Shown piece by piece: positions 50,401 to 61,119 of a DNA stretch of 64,000 bases. Source of the DNA: Lunularia cruciata (taxonomy: Eukaryota > Streptophyta > Marchantiopsida > Lunulariales > Lunulariaceae); the NCBI GenBank assembly GCA_948567375.1, contig OX419755.1, positions 57,919,945 through 57,983,944 on the forward strand, in the 5' to 3' direction. The first letter of the stretch is position 1. Every line of letters starts with the position of its first letter. Under the pieces are notes generated by a model, which did not search any database, was not told where the DNA came from, and worked only from the letters and a program-made list of their open reading frames with translations. Position numbers and translations under genes: made by a program.

Positions 50401-50979
50401 TTCTTTAACCCCAATGATCTTCTATTGGTGAGTTCTCACTAATTTCTTCCTCCAATTGACCATAGGGTTGTAATGCTCCATCCACTACATGCCTAAGATT
50501 ACATCGTAACAAGCTAACTATATCATTCATCACTCAATTGCTCCCTAATACTCTCCTACAAAGAGTATTATCTTTTTAGGTAACAACTCAATCCTCTTTG
50601 TCAGCCCATTAGGTAACTCTACCTCTTCATTTTCATTCTTCTCTAGATCCTTCAATTTTATTGCAACAAAGCAAGACAAGAAATTCTTTGTTGTTCCAAG
50701 GTCTATCAATACTCTCACCTGATTGCTTCTATGATTCCATTCATGACAATCAATCATGAGTTTATCTTCCTTGATCTTTGCACACTCTTCCTCTTCCTTT
50801 CTTTGCTTTTTTGCTTCTCCAATGAGCCAATAAGGCCATAAGGTAAATTTATTTGTCATCTTTGTTTTCAGTGTGATTTTTGCATCCTCCTCTTTAATTT
50901 TTCTTTCCATGTTGTTCAAAGATTGCCTATATGGAAGTCGAGGATCTCTAGGAAGATGAGCATGAAAAGTGATGGCCAT
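47436..50979 (-). pseudogene. pol relic of the second chromovirus
   Basis: Fragments in several frames match the intact pol at 843-4172. Protease is at about 50745-50545 (VRVLIDLGTTKNFLS, with D-S/T-G read as DLG), then the pre-RT spacer at 50271-50083. RT lies between about 50050 and 49600 and RNase H at about 49400-48900. The integrase finger is at about 48730-48560 and the core at about 48434-48222 (IDRGTQITSLFWR). The chromodomain falls in the last few hundred bases. Stops and frameshifts are spread throughout. Confidence 0.85.
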
Positions 50980-52374
50980 GTACCCAACTTGGCCTCAATT
51001 GTAACAAAAATGTTGTTATGCTCAAGTCCCTTCTCCATATGGGACTCCATCTATTATTTCATCCCCTTGTCCCCATTCTCCTTGGAGCTGTCATGTTGCT
51101 TGGTCTCAAAATCAAATGTTGCATATTTCCATAGGAACTGGTCTACCAAAGTGTTTTGTTTTAGCAAAATAATGTTGATTCCAAGTGCCTTAGCTATTCT
51201 CTGAGTGCAAGCAATGGCTTCAAAAATAGCAGAAGGAGTTTGTACCATTACTTCTTGGCTCTTTTAACCCTTGTTTGAAATTGTCCAAAGCTTTTGCTAG
51301 ACTCATGTTTGTTATTACAACTTTTAGATTGAGAAATACCTCCACATACTCTTATACATAGTTCTTTTGCTTCAACTCACATAGTCAGGTTTAAGCCATC
51401 TACACAAGATCCACAAATTAGAAATTCTTCAATAGCTCTTCTTGCATTGCAATCCAAGTGACCTCTCTTTCTTTTGCCAACATTGATTATTCCCAAGCAT
51501 CATACCATGTGAGGGCTTTATCAATGGAGTACCCACATGCAAATACATGTGGAATGATTGGTGATCTCCGTTGTGAAAAATTGGATGTATTGATTCATTC
51601 TTGAAATCTAGTTCTCCACTAATCCCATGTAACATTGCTCCTTGTAAGGCTTAATATTGCATGTCTTCTTCATCCATGATAACAATGTGGCTTCATTGTT
51701 GATCAAGGTTGGTGTCATTGGCATGAAAGACTCTCCAAATACTTTGGCAATTGGTATTGGTTTTGAGATGGTTCTCCTTCTCTCATTGTTTGATCACTCT
51801 TAAAGGTATGTACTTGACTTTGCAATGCCTGCATGGTCATCTTGATCTTCCAAAACTTGTTCAACATCCCTTGCATTATTTACATCAAATCTTGTTACTA
51901 TGGTTCCATGATTCTTACACGTGGCAACATTCAACCGCTACTTCTTACTTCAATAGAGAGTTACTATGATCACTCTAGAAGGAACACAAACTATTGGAAC
52001 TACCATTAGGACTTTAGAGGCTATCACTTGTTGATAATATTCCTCACCAAAATTACGGACTACAAAATCTCCAAACATCACTTTCTTTTTAACCACATAA
52101 CAAATTTCTACTTGAGTGTTGATAAGGAGAGAATTTTGTATATTTAAATCTATCATAAAAAAATTCAGATTTTCAAATCCCACTCTCTATTGTAGATCAC
52201 TATAAGTAGAATCATTGGGTTTGGTGAATTCAACATTATATCCATGAACTCTACTCCAAAATGGTAAATGAGATATACCATCACTTGCTCTTGTTGGATA
52301 TACATAATCTTGATCTTAAACAGATTCAAGAACAAAAAGCAAGGTGAGTGAAATTGTCCTTCATGGGCCTCCAT
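50980..52374 (-). pseudogene. gag relic of the second chromovirus
   Basis: Contains segments collinear with the first copy, such as HVGTPLIKPSH (about 51540) and the IFEAIACTQRIAKALG stretch (about 51230-51180). At 51201-51203 it keeps CAG where the first copy has TAG at 370-372, so the two copies reveal the ancestral codon. The zinc knuckle near 51000 is degraded. Confidence 0.75.
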
Positions 52375-52502
52375 TCTATTTTTTGCTCTAAAACACTTCT
52401 AATTTATCAATTTCACTATATTTTCTCTCCTCAAAATTATTTAGTCTCAATAGCCCATGTTCCTCCAAGAAGGGTGAGTCTCCACTCTCTTGGATTGAAA
52501 AA

Positions 52503-52518
52503 CTTACTCTAATACTAT
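52503..52518 (-). other. degraded initiator-Met primer-binding site
   Basis: The minus strand reads ATAGTATTAGAGTAAG next to the LTR end. Against the canonical TTGGTATCAGAGC the informative differences are G-to-A or C-to-T transitions. It places the 5' LTR of the second chromovirus at 52519 and above. Confidence 0.65.
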
Positions 52519-52655
52519 TGTACTATTCCAAGGACAAGAGAACCCCCAAGAGAAAACCCAAAAGAAGAAACACAAAGCTTCACACTCAAAAGTCTAATGC
52601 CCCAAAGGAGCACCTTATCTTTATTATATAGTAAATAGTATTCTCTCAAATGTTG
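52519..52655 (-). repeat. 5' LTR scrap of the second chromovirus
   Basis: The minus strand holds the TATA box region (TATATAA), the R/U5 with CTTTTGGGTTTTCTCTTGGG and the CCTTGGAATAGTACA terminus. It closely matches the fragment at 44617-44940. U3 is cut off by the LTR of the neighbouring element. Confidence 0.8.
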
Positions 52656-52657
52656 CA

Positions 52658-53201
52658 AATGAAAGGTAGTATTAAATGAAAGGGTGATGAGTACCTCTTT
52701 GACCCTAGTTTATATACTTGTAATAAGAAATAGTTATGCACCAAAGTTATTAATTATTGGAGTAACTCAAGTTACTAGGCTAAAAGTCAAATAAAGTCAA
52801 AATGCTAAAGGACTATCTATACTCATAGGAATATTCTCCTAAGCATGTGGTCTTACCTTCACCCAACCACTAAGTCAAGAATTCCTTCACATTGGCTTTC
52901 CTTGGACTATAGAAGAATCCAAAACAAAAAAGACTTGTAGGTCCACAAGTTCTCAACTCTTTCTTCAAAGCCAAACACTTATGAATAATACCAAGTCAAT
53001 ACACTAGAATCCAAAATAGTGATGCTCATCTTTTGCACTTCTTCTAAAGTAAGGTCCCCTTTATCTTAATTATGACTGAATTTAGCTAATCATTACCAAT
53101 GTGGAACTATCTTTTATCTCTATACAAATAATATCTCTCAAGGACTTATAATATTAAACTAAATATCTCAATAGCACATACATGCACAAATAGATGTTAT
53201 A
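52658..53201 (-). repeat. 3' LTR of the Athila/Tat-like element
   Basis: Collinear with 59634-60157. Its U3 start reads TATAAC instead of TGTAAC (a G-to-A change). The U5-side end (about 170 bp present in the other copy) is missing where it abuts the chromovirus LTR scrap. Confidence 0.85.
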
Positions 53202-53519
53202 TCTACCACTGGATTAAGATTTTACTTTGTCCTCAAAGTGAAGGTCTCTCTAACCTCTATGATACATATTCAACTTATCATGGTTAATCCTATCAAAGTG
53301 TGTTCCTCCCAAGTCCTTGAGATCATAAGTGTAATTGCCTCACATGTTCTCCACTATGAAAGGTCCAAAGTACTTAGGCAAAAACTTCTTTGGCACTTTC
53401 TTGAATCAAACGGAATCAAACAACACTACCCAATTACTTTCTTTGAAAGGCTCCACATTTTTCTTGCATTGTCTCTTGTCATAGCTCTCCTTTTTTTCCT
53501 TTGAGCTTGCTCTACTCAA

Positions 53520-54358
53520 ACCATAGCAACTGCTCTTGTCTCTTCCAATTCCATGAGTTGATCCTTCCTTGACTTCTCTGCATCACTTCCTTGTGTTTTC
53601 TTCAATCTCCTATGAATGCTTTGGAAGGTAGGAAGATCAAAGTGAATAGGTAAGGTAAACTCAATATCTTATACCAATTGAAATGGAGAATATATGGTAG
53701 AAGTCTTCATGGTTGTCCTATATTCCCACAAAACTGCATGAATCCTCTTGTCCCAATGATGTTTAGCCCCTCCATTTTTGCATCTTTGGCCAATATCATG
53801 CACAAGGTTTGATTGGTTCTCTTTGCCAAACCATGGAATTGGGCTTATAGGATGTAATTACTTTATATGTGATAGAGAAATATTGTAGCATGGCTGTAGT
53901 AATGCTTCCTATAAACTCTCCACCTCTATTAGAAACCAACTCCAAAGGGCACCTAAACCTAATGATAATGCATTCATAAAGAAATCTCCCAACTTCATTT
54001 TCATTCTTGTCACTGAATGGTCTAGCCTCAACCACATGGTAAAATAATCAATAACTACCACAATGTACCAATTGTTCTATGGGATTATCTTGAGAGGACC
54101 TACAAAATCAATTCTTCACTTCTCAAAAAGTCCTAGCAATGGAATTGTTCTAAGTGGTAGAGTGGAAGTAAACTTTCTAGCAAAAGCTTTACAAACATGA
54201 AAATTTTTGCAATAATCAAGATAATCCTTGAAAATTCTCCTCCAATGGTAATCTGCATCCAGAATCTTGAAAGAAATCACCTTTCCTACAAAGTATCCTC
54301 CATACACTAAACCTTCATGAAACTCCTTTATGAGTAAGATAGACTCTTCCTTACCCAC
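53520..54358 (-). pseudogene. integrase relic (Athila/Tat-like)
   Basis: The zinc-finger region at about 54330-54170 reads GGYF where GGHF is usual (CAC to TAC), leaving HVCK at the end. Core motif IDFVGPL is near 54105, and LVSNRGGEF at about 53935 has Asn in place of the second catalytic Asp (GAT to AAT). The frame is broken between pieces. The region must be inactive. Confidence 0.8.
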
Positions 54359-54408
54359 TACTCTTCAAAGTAGACCATCTACTCCTTGGTGAAAAAGAAT
54401 ATCCTCCA

Positions 54409-55701
54409 CTATTTTGTAAGGCCTAGATCTTCAAGGGCTTTCTTCTCCCTAGCATACATCCGTTCTAGATAGTAACCTCTTGTAACAAAGTCCACAAGCT
54501 CCTTGTACTCCATTGGAACCTTTTGAGTGATTGGTATTGTCATGAGCTCCTCATTTTGGAAGGAATCATCCACTTGCTCATCTTCATCATTTGCAAATTT
54601 CTTCCTTGGCCTAACCTCAATGGTGTAGTCATACTCGAACAAGAGTATCATCCACCTTGTTAGCCTCCCTTCCACATGAGGCTTGATGAAGATGTACTTC
54701 AAAGCCTTGTGATCCATGACAATGGTGGCTTTTCCTCCAATCAAGTAGTGTTTAAACTTCTTTAGACCAAAGATCATTGCCAACCCTTCTCTCTCCATGA
54801 TAGAGTAGTTTTTTGCTAAAACCATTTGCTCACTAGCATAAACTATTAGATGATCATACCCATCTTGGTCTAATTGACTAAGAGTGCATCCTATATCTAC
54901 ATTGGAAACATTAGTGTAGAGGATGAAATGCTTACTCCAATCAAGTTTAGCAAGAATTGGAGCTACAACCAGGGATTGCTTAAGCTCTTCAATAGCTTTG
55001 AAAGCCTCCTTGTCCTCCAAAATCACCATGTATTCTACACCCTTCTTCATGTAGATGGTCAATATATAAGCCTTGTTTGAAAATGAGAAGATGAACCTCT
55101 CATAATATCTAACCATCCCCAAGAATTGGCAAAAGTTTTTCAAGCTTCAAGGGAATAGAAGGTCTGAGATTTTCCTCACCTTCTCAAGTTCAATTGCTAT
55201 TCCATCCTTGGAAATGATGTGCCCTAAAAGTAGACCTTCTTCACAACAAAAAATGGACTTCTCTAGGTTGAATGATGTATTTTCTTCATCTAAGCATTGC
55301 AAGACCTTGATCAGGTGCTCAAAGTGCTCCTCCTTGCTTCCATAGACACAAAAGTCATCAATGAAATCTTTCATAAATTTCCCAATGAAAGGTTCAAACA
55401 CCGTGTTCATGAATTGTTGGAATGTGATTGGAGCATTGCAAAGCCCAAAAAGGCATGACCTTGAAAGCATAAGTCCTCCAAGATGTGGTGAATGTGGTGA
55501 GCTATTGATGCTTTAGTGCAATCTTGACCCCCTATAACTATCTCCAAAGTTGTACCTCTCATGACCCACAACCTCCTCCAAGATCTCATCAATGAATGGA
55601 AAAGGGTAATGGTCCTTCTTAGTAATAGCATTGAGCTTCTTGTAATCCATATATACCCAAAGCTTGCCATTCCTTTTCTTTGCAATCAGAATTGGAGACA
55701 C
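54409..55701 (-). pseudogene. RT and RNase H relic (Athila/Tat-like)
   Basis: 55701-55513: RT start (SPILIAKKRNGKLWVYMDYK, KLNAITKKDHYP). 55470-55147: FGLCNAPITFQQFMN, catalytic FIDDFCVYG, then LGHIISKDGI. 55143-54409: 244-codon open stretch with FLGMVRYYERFI, RNase H (VDIGCTLSQLDQDG, SIMEREGLAMIF, DHKALKYI) and the linker to integrase. Two frameshifts separate the pieces. Confidence 0.88.
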
Positions 55702-56600
55702 TTATTTTGAATTCTTCACCTCAAAGATAAATACAACTTCTTTGACCTTATCAATCTCCCCATTCACAACCAAAAATATTGGTGGATTAATGTGATGTTG
55801 CTTTTGGCAGACTGGTCTTGCATGTGACTCCATCTCAATCTTGTGCTCCTCCAAGGTGACTTCTTTTAGATCCTTGTTACTAAAAGCAAACACATGGATG
55901 AACTTGCAAAAAATCTCCTCAAATCTTACCTTCTCTTCCTTGGTAACATTTGGACAATACTTGAGGGTAGATAACCTCCTCTCTATCTCCTTAAGTGTCA
56001 ATGGTGAATTATCTAAGTCCTTCAAAACCTCTTGTTTAGGTGAAAAATCCATAGCACAGAAAGGATACACATTTGAATTAGATTTAGATTCATCCTCTTT
56101 TGTGGAGGTCTCCTTCTCCATACTTGTGTCCACACCTGAAGCTCCTTCTTCTAAATCTTATTCCCAATAATCAAAAGATGGTGTATATGAATTCTTTGTG
56201 GTATTAGTCACAAGATCTATGACTTTATGGTTTGATGGTCCAATCCTCAAGCACTCTTTGTGTCATTGATCAGTTGTGCATGCTACTCTCAACCATGGAC
56301 TCCCAAGAAGCAATTATAGCTTGAATCCTTCAATACTTGGAAAGTCATGAGATTTTGAACTCCCTTAATTGAAACTACCACCTCATCCATCACCCCTACT
56401 AGTCAAATTTTTTGCTTGTTTTCCATGCTCACCACAAGTGTTGAAGTTCTAGAGTGTATCATACCCAACTTCTTCATCAACCTTTTTGACATGGCATTCA
56501 CTATTGATCTTCCATCAACAAATGCATCCTTGATGTTGTGATCATTCATTCTCACATCAATCTTGGAGGCATATTCATAAGCCTCCCATGGTGTTGATTT
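55702..56600 (-). pseudogene. protease and spacer relic (Athila/Tat-like)
   Basis: Near 56515 the minus strand reads FVDGRSIVNAMSKRL, corresponding to the DGGS-type aspartic protease motif of this branch with Gly changed to Arg. A 143-codon open spacer (56133-55702) precedes RT and contains the EEHKIEM...VCQKQHHINP segment typical just before RT. Confidence 0.7.
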
Positions 56601-56780
56601 GGCATCTCCACCCCCATTGATATTGGAGCTTTTATCTTCTTCTTCCTCTTACTCTTTGTAGAACTCAACCACCTCTAAGTTCCTTTCTCAAGGTAAGATT
56701 CAAAGTGATAAATTGACCCATTATGATGTTAGCCTTATGACTACCAACATCCTCTAACACATTGTAGTTCCATTGTAACT

Positions 56781-57930
56781 TTAAGACCAAGAAGTCCTCC
56801 ACCCCAACTTCTTCCTTGGAGTCTTTGTTGTTGAGGTGAGAGTACTCCTAGTAGCCATAGGAGTATCCTTGCTATGAGTAAATCCTTGAGAAGAGTGTAC
56901 ATCCTCTACAAAACAAGCTCTCTTCTTCTCTTGTGCCAAAAGCCCCAAATTAGGACCCTCGGAGTTTGAGCACTCTCTCTTCTCATACTTGCTCTCAACC
57001 ACATCTATGGACTCTATTCCTTCACATTTGTTTGGATTAGGAGCCACTTGGGTTTCACTACTTCCCTCTTTCCCTTTATTGGCTCCCTCATAACCCCTTC
57101 CTCCAAGGTAAATGAAATTTGGGAAATTCCTTTGGATGTGAACTCTTCTTCCACAACCAAAACAATTTCTATCATTGAAATTGTTGGTTGGTTGGCCTCT
57201 TCTATGCAAGTTGTTCTGTGATGGTTTGAAATGCATCTTTTAGTAGAGGTGCAAGAACCGGAGAAATCACTACTTGTGGTGTAACCCTTGCCACCAAAGT
57301 ATCAAAAGTTCCACCATATTTGTAACCTTGAGGAGGATGTACAATCTCCTTCACCACCAAATCACTCTCATGCCTTTCCAAAATCTCCTCCATACATATT
57401 GCAATCTTGTTAGATTCAACCTTGGAAGAAGGTTACTCATATCTCACCTTACTTCTAATATGTAGTCTTAACCCTCCCACACAATTCTTGATGAGCATAG
57501 CTCATATGCCAATTATAGTAGTCTTCACATCATCCCTACCCTTCCTCAACACTATGCAAAATTTTTACTCTAGCTTCTCCACTCTTTCTACATAGACTAT
57601 CACTTTCTCTCCATCTCCTTGTTTGAGGAAGGTAACCTCACTCATCAATCTCTCATAACTCTCATCTTGAAGAAATTTCTTAATGAGTGTTGAAGTCAAA
57701 CTCTCCCAAGACACTTCATGTCCATCTCTCCTCTCTCTCTTTTGGTATTTTGACTCATACTATGTAAGGGCTACATCTTCAAAGAAATCTAGTAAAAATG
57801 TGGTCCAATCATTCTTCCTCTTCTCATTGTTTCCCATGCAAGCTCTCTTGAAGTCTCTCACAAAGACCTCCACATCTTCTCCATCCTTGCCAAATAAAAC
57901 TGGAATTTTCTCCATCTTAGCCCCTCACTA
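56781..57930 (-). pseudogene. gag relic (Athila/Tat-like)
   Basis: Starts near MEKIPVLFGKDGEDVEVFVR and runs through a retrotransposon gag domain with several stops, then a Gly-rich linker and a zinc knuckle at about 57165-57125 (NCFGCGRRVHIQRNF). The final Cys of the knuckle is Phe. A 151-codon open tail follows to 56781. Confidence 0.78.
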
Positions 57931-57939
57931 TCTTTCTCT

Positions 57940-59455
57940 TTTCTCCCAATCTTTTTTTTCTCACTCTATAACTAATATAGTATGTACATGACTAACATCA
58001 TTTGAGAGTAATCCACCATAGAGAACAAACAAAGTTTCAAGTTTCTCCAAGATTTCTAAAGCAATATCAAATCCTAGAGTGCATATTAATCAAACCCTCA
58101 TAGATAGTTTATCTATAAGTTGAAATATTATCTCCATCACTAATCTTGAGAACTAGTTGATGAAGGTGGTAATATTTTTTTAGTTGTACTAAGACTCTCT
58201 CCAAGATCCTTCACTAAAGTCTCCAAAAGTGTTGTTACTCTACTACATTCATATCCTTTTGGAAGTCCTTGTACTCCACAAACCTCACATAATTCCTTGG
58301 TCTTAAATATTCTCCCTTCTAATCTTGGTGAAGAGATCCAACATGCAAACCCAATTCAAGTAAGCCTCTATTTTCTTCAATCTCTGCTTTCAAAGGTCAA
58401 TGTACATGAACTTGCCTTATGTCCCTTCTTTCCACATAAAAAATACTTGGACTCACTCTTTCCTTCAAGTGGTATATATTTTTGGATCCTCTTAACACTC
58501 TTTTCAAATTCTATTCTAAACTTCTCTTCCTCAAATCCATCCCTAAAATCACCTCAAACCATTAGAGAACCTTGCATAGCCTCAATTTCCACTCTTGGTG
58601 ACACTCCATGTTCCCAAGATGAGTCTAAACACTCAAATATATTTTTTGGTTGTTCTCACACTCCTCATGCATGAGATCTCAACTCTCCAGAATTGACCCC
58701 TCCTCACAATGTCACTCAATGCTCTCAATTGGTATCTCATAATCATCTATAATTTTGTAAACTTGATTAAAACCATAGAGCATCTTCCACAAACTAAATT
58801 TCAGATCTTTTCATCAAGCCATTTGGCCTATACATTTTTCTGTTCAGCACACATATTTCAGATTTGGTCTGAAAACCACCCCCTTACTTTAAAAACTCAG
58901 AACTTTCTTGTAGAAATAATCTCTCTTTAATTCTTGGGCCAAAATTTAGAATACTATGCATAAAATTTTCTTGGAAATCTTTAGAACAAATCCCTTGAAA
59001 ATTGAAGAAATGGTAGACTCTATACAGATTTCTAAAGAGCATGCAATTTTGGGAGCAATTTACCCTATCAACTTTCAAAAATTCAAGTTGAATGCATGTA
59101 CTAGCTCTCACAATAATTTAAAGAGTGCTAATTGAAGAATACCCAAGCTATCATGTGTAGAAATTTCAAATTCAGATCTCAAACTTGAGATTTTACCCAA
59201 AATCACCGTAATCCCCAAAATCTGCAATCCACTTCACACAATCTCTCCAAATCCTCTCATGTGTACAAGATGTACAATTTCACCTCAAGGACATCATACT
59301 GAATTACATGGTATAAAAATAGATCTTGGTTCTCTAACATAATTTCATCTCTCTCCTCCTCTAATGTTCTCTCCAACCGAGCTCTCATAGCCTTTTTGTC
59401 TAATATAGAATTGTACAAAAAACATTACCTTGCCTTCTAGAGAGGTCTTGGCAAT
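57940..59455 (-). other. leader region of the Athila/Tat-like element
   Basis: Between the gag start and the 5' LTR. No open frame or motif is recognised. The primer-binding site should lie near 59450 but no convincing tRNA complement was found. Confidence 0.45.
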
Positions 59456-59459
59456 GGAA

Positions 59460-60157
59460 CAAAAAATGTGAGCTGGCCTATCTCTCCCTTAGGATGAACC
59501 TCTGATTGCTTTTATGGTAGCGCACCATGCATTAAGAAGGCAAAAAACTCCAAATCCATTGTACTCCTCCAAGGCTAACACTCCAAGATTCAAAACATTG
59601 CTCACTAGAGAACTCAATAAGAGAGACATAGTTGCAAATGAAAGGGTGATGAGTACCTCCACACCCCTAGTTTATATACTTGTGAAATAGTTATGCACCA
59701 AAGTTACTAATTATTATAGTACCTCAAGTCACTAGGCTAAAAGTCAAATAAAGTCTAAATGTTAAAGGAATATCCATACTCATAGGAATATTCTCCTAAG
59801 CATGTGGTCTTACCTTCACCCAACCACTAAGTCAAGGATTCCTTCACATGGACTTTCCTTGGATTGTAGAAGAATCCAAAACAAAAAGGCTTGTGGTTCC
59901 ACAAGTTCTCAACTCTTTCTTCAAAGCCAAACACTTATGAATAATACCAAGTCAATACACTAAAATCCAAAATAGTGATGCTCACCTTTTCCACTTCCAC
60001 TAAAGTAAAGTCTTCACTATTTTAGCTATGACTAACTTTAGCTAATCATGACTGATGTAGAACCATCCTTTATCTCTATACAAATAATATCTCTTAAGTA
60101 CTTATAATTCTAAACTAAATATCTCAATAGCACATACATGCATAAATGGATGTTACA
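59460..60157 (-). repeat. 5' LTR of the Athila/Tat-like element
   Basis: Starts TGTAACATCC at 60157 on the minus strand, preceded by a purine-rich tract CTGGGAGTAAA (60158-60170 region). It shares its length with the copies at 52.66 and 38.77 kb. The low-coordinate end is approximate. Confidence 0.8.
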
Positions 60158-60462
60158 TTTACTCCCAGACTAAGATTTTACTTTGTCTTCAAAGTGAAGG
60201 ACTCTTTACCTTCTATGATACATCTTCAACTTATCATGGTTAATCCTATCAAAGTATCTTCCTCCCAAGTCCTTGAGATCATAGGTGTAAATGCCTCATA
60301 CGTTCTCCACTATGAAATGTCCAAAGTACTTCGGAAAAACTTATTTTGCACTCTCTTGAATCAAATGGAATCAAACAACATAACCCAATCACTTTCTTTG
60401 AAAGGCTCCACATTCTTCTTGCATTGTTTCTTGTCATAGTTCTCCTTTTGTTTCCTTTGTTC
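60158..60462 (-). repeat. extra copy of the element's 3' internal end
   Basis: About 305 bp upstream (minus strand) of the 5' LTR repeat 53202-53504, the end of the internal region, including its polypurine tract. The 5' LTR is therefore preceded by internal sequence, as in an LTR-internal-LTR-internal tandem. Similarity stops near 60462. Confidence 0.8.
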
Positions 60463-60463
60463 T

Positions 60464-61118
60464 CCTTTTGTTAGGCATTTCCACCACATTGCACAAGGAG
60501 TCTTAGCAAAAAGGACAAAGGTGCAAGATGACATGGTGGAAGTTTGTGGCTAACATTTGGAAACAAGGAAGTGCTGCAACAGATTGGTGTAGGAGGCGGC
60601 CTGGCTCAACAAAGTAGGAGCAGCCTTGGAGCAAAAATTGAAGGAGGAAGAGCAAAGAAAGCAAGATAAAGAAAGTATTTGTCACAAGGAAGAAGGAAGA
60701 CACAAAGTGCAGTTAGAGGAGCATATGAAGCTTCAAGAAGAAGAGATCAATGCTCTGAAGAGAGAGGTCAAGAAGATGAAGGTGGCTCTTTTCATAGCAA
60801 AAATGCAAATCAAGAAGCTTGCCAAAAAATTAAGGAGAAGAAGGATGAATGAGTAGGAGACTGCTCAACTTAGAGAAGATCACAATCCTGGCCAAGATGG
60901 AGATGGCATGGGATCAATTAGTAGCAATAGTAGAGGAGGTAGCAGAGTCTTCCTCGGAGAAACTAAAGTCTCATGAGTCAAGATCACAAGCACATGCATT
61001 GATGATAAAGATCTACATGGATGAGCATCGACAATAATTGTATCACAAACTTCACAAATATACCTCCAAGAAATTTGAGGAAGGCACTATTGGAGATGAT
61101 CGCCAAATATCAAGATAG
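60464..61118 (+). pseudogene. coiled-coil ORF relic
   Basis: A Lys/Glu-rich coiled-coil frame at about 60593-60856 (EQKLKEEEQRKQDKE, EEEINALKREVKKMKV) is followed, one frame over, by 60849-61037 (EKITILAKMEMAWDQLVAIV, then SSSEKLKSHESRSQAH). The frame continues past a TAA to 61118, and the upstream part (RHFHHIAQGVLAKRTKVQDDM) runs through TAA and TAG. All of these stops could come from CAA or CAG by one C-to-T change. There is no known domain; a transposon accessory or gag-like ORF is possible. Confidence 0.5.
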
Positions 61119-61119
61119 A

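Larger units (their letters stand above)
47140..52655 (-). mobile_element. second chromovirus-family element, decayed
   Basis: Minus-strand relative of the 1-4924 element: 5' LTR scrap (52519-52655), primer-binding site (about 52503-52518), gag, pol, polypurine tract and a 3' LTR start at 47417. Protein similarity to the first copy is collinear throughout, but every domain has stops and frameshifts. Both LTRs are truncated on their outer sides, so no target duplication can be read. Confidence 0.9.
52658..60157 (-). mobile_element. non-chromodomain Ty3/gypsy element with both LTRs, decayed
   Basis: Minus-strand order: 5' LTR (about 59460-60157), leader, gag (about 57930-56780), protease (about 56600-56480), RT/RNase H (55701-54409), integrase (54358-about 53520), 3' LTR (52658-53201). 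RT motif FIDDFCVYG and integrase style fit the branch of plant gypsy elements lacking a chromodomain (Athila/Tat-like), but I cannot place it more exactly. The LTRs agree at roughly nine positions in ten by eye, so it is old. All ORFs are broken. Confidence 0.85.

Noticed and set aside
53238-53504. Plus-strand frames at 53.2 and 60.1 kb that resemble each other
   Set aside because: They resemble each other only because both are antisense to the duplicated 3' end of the gypsy internal region.
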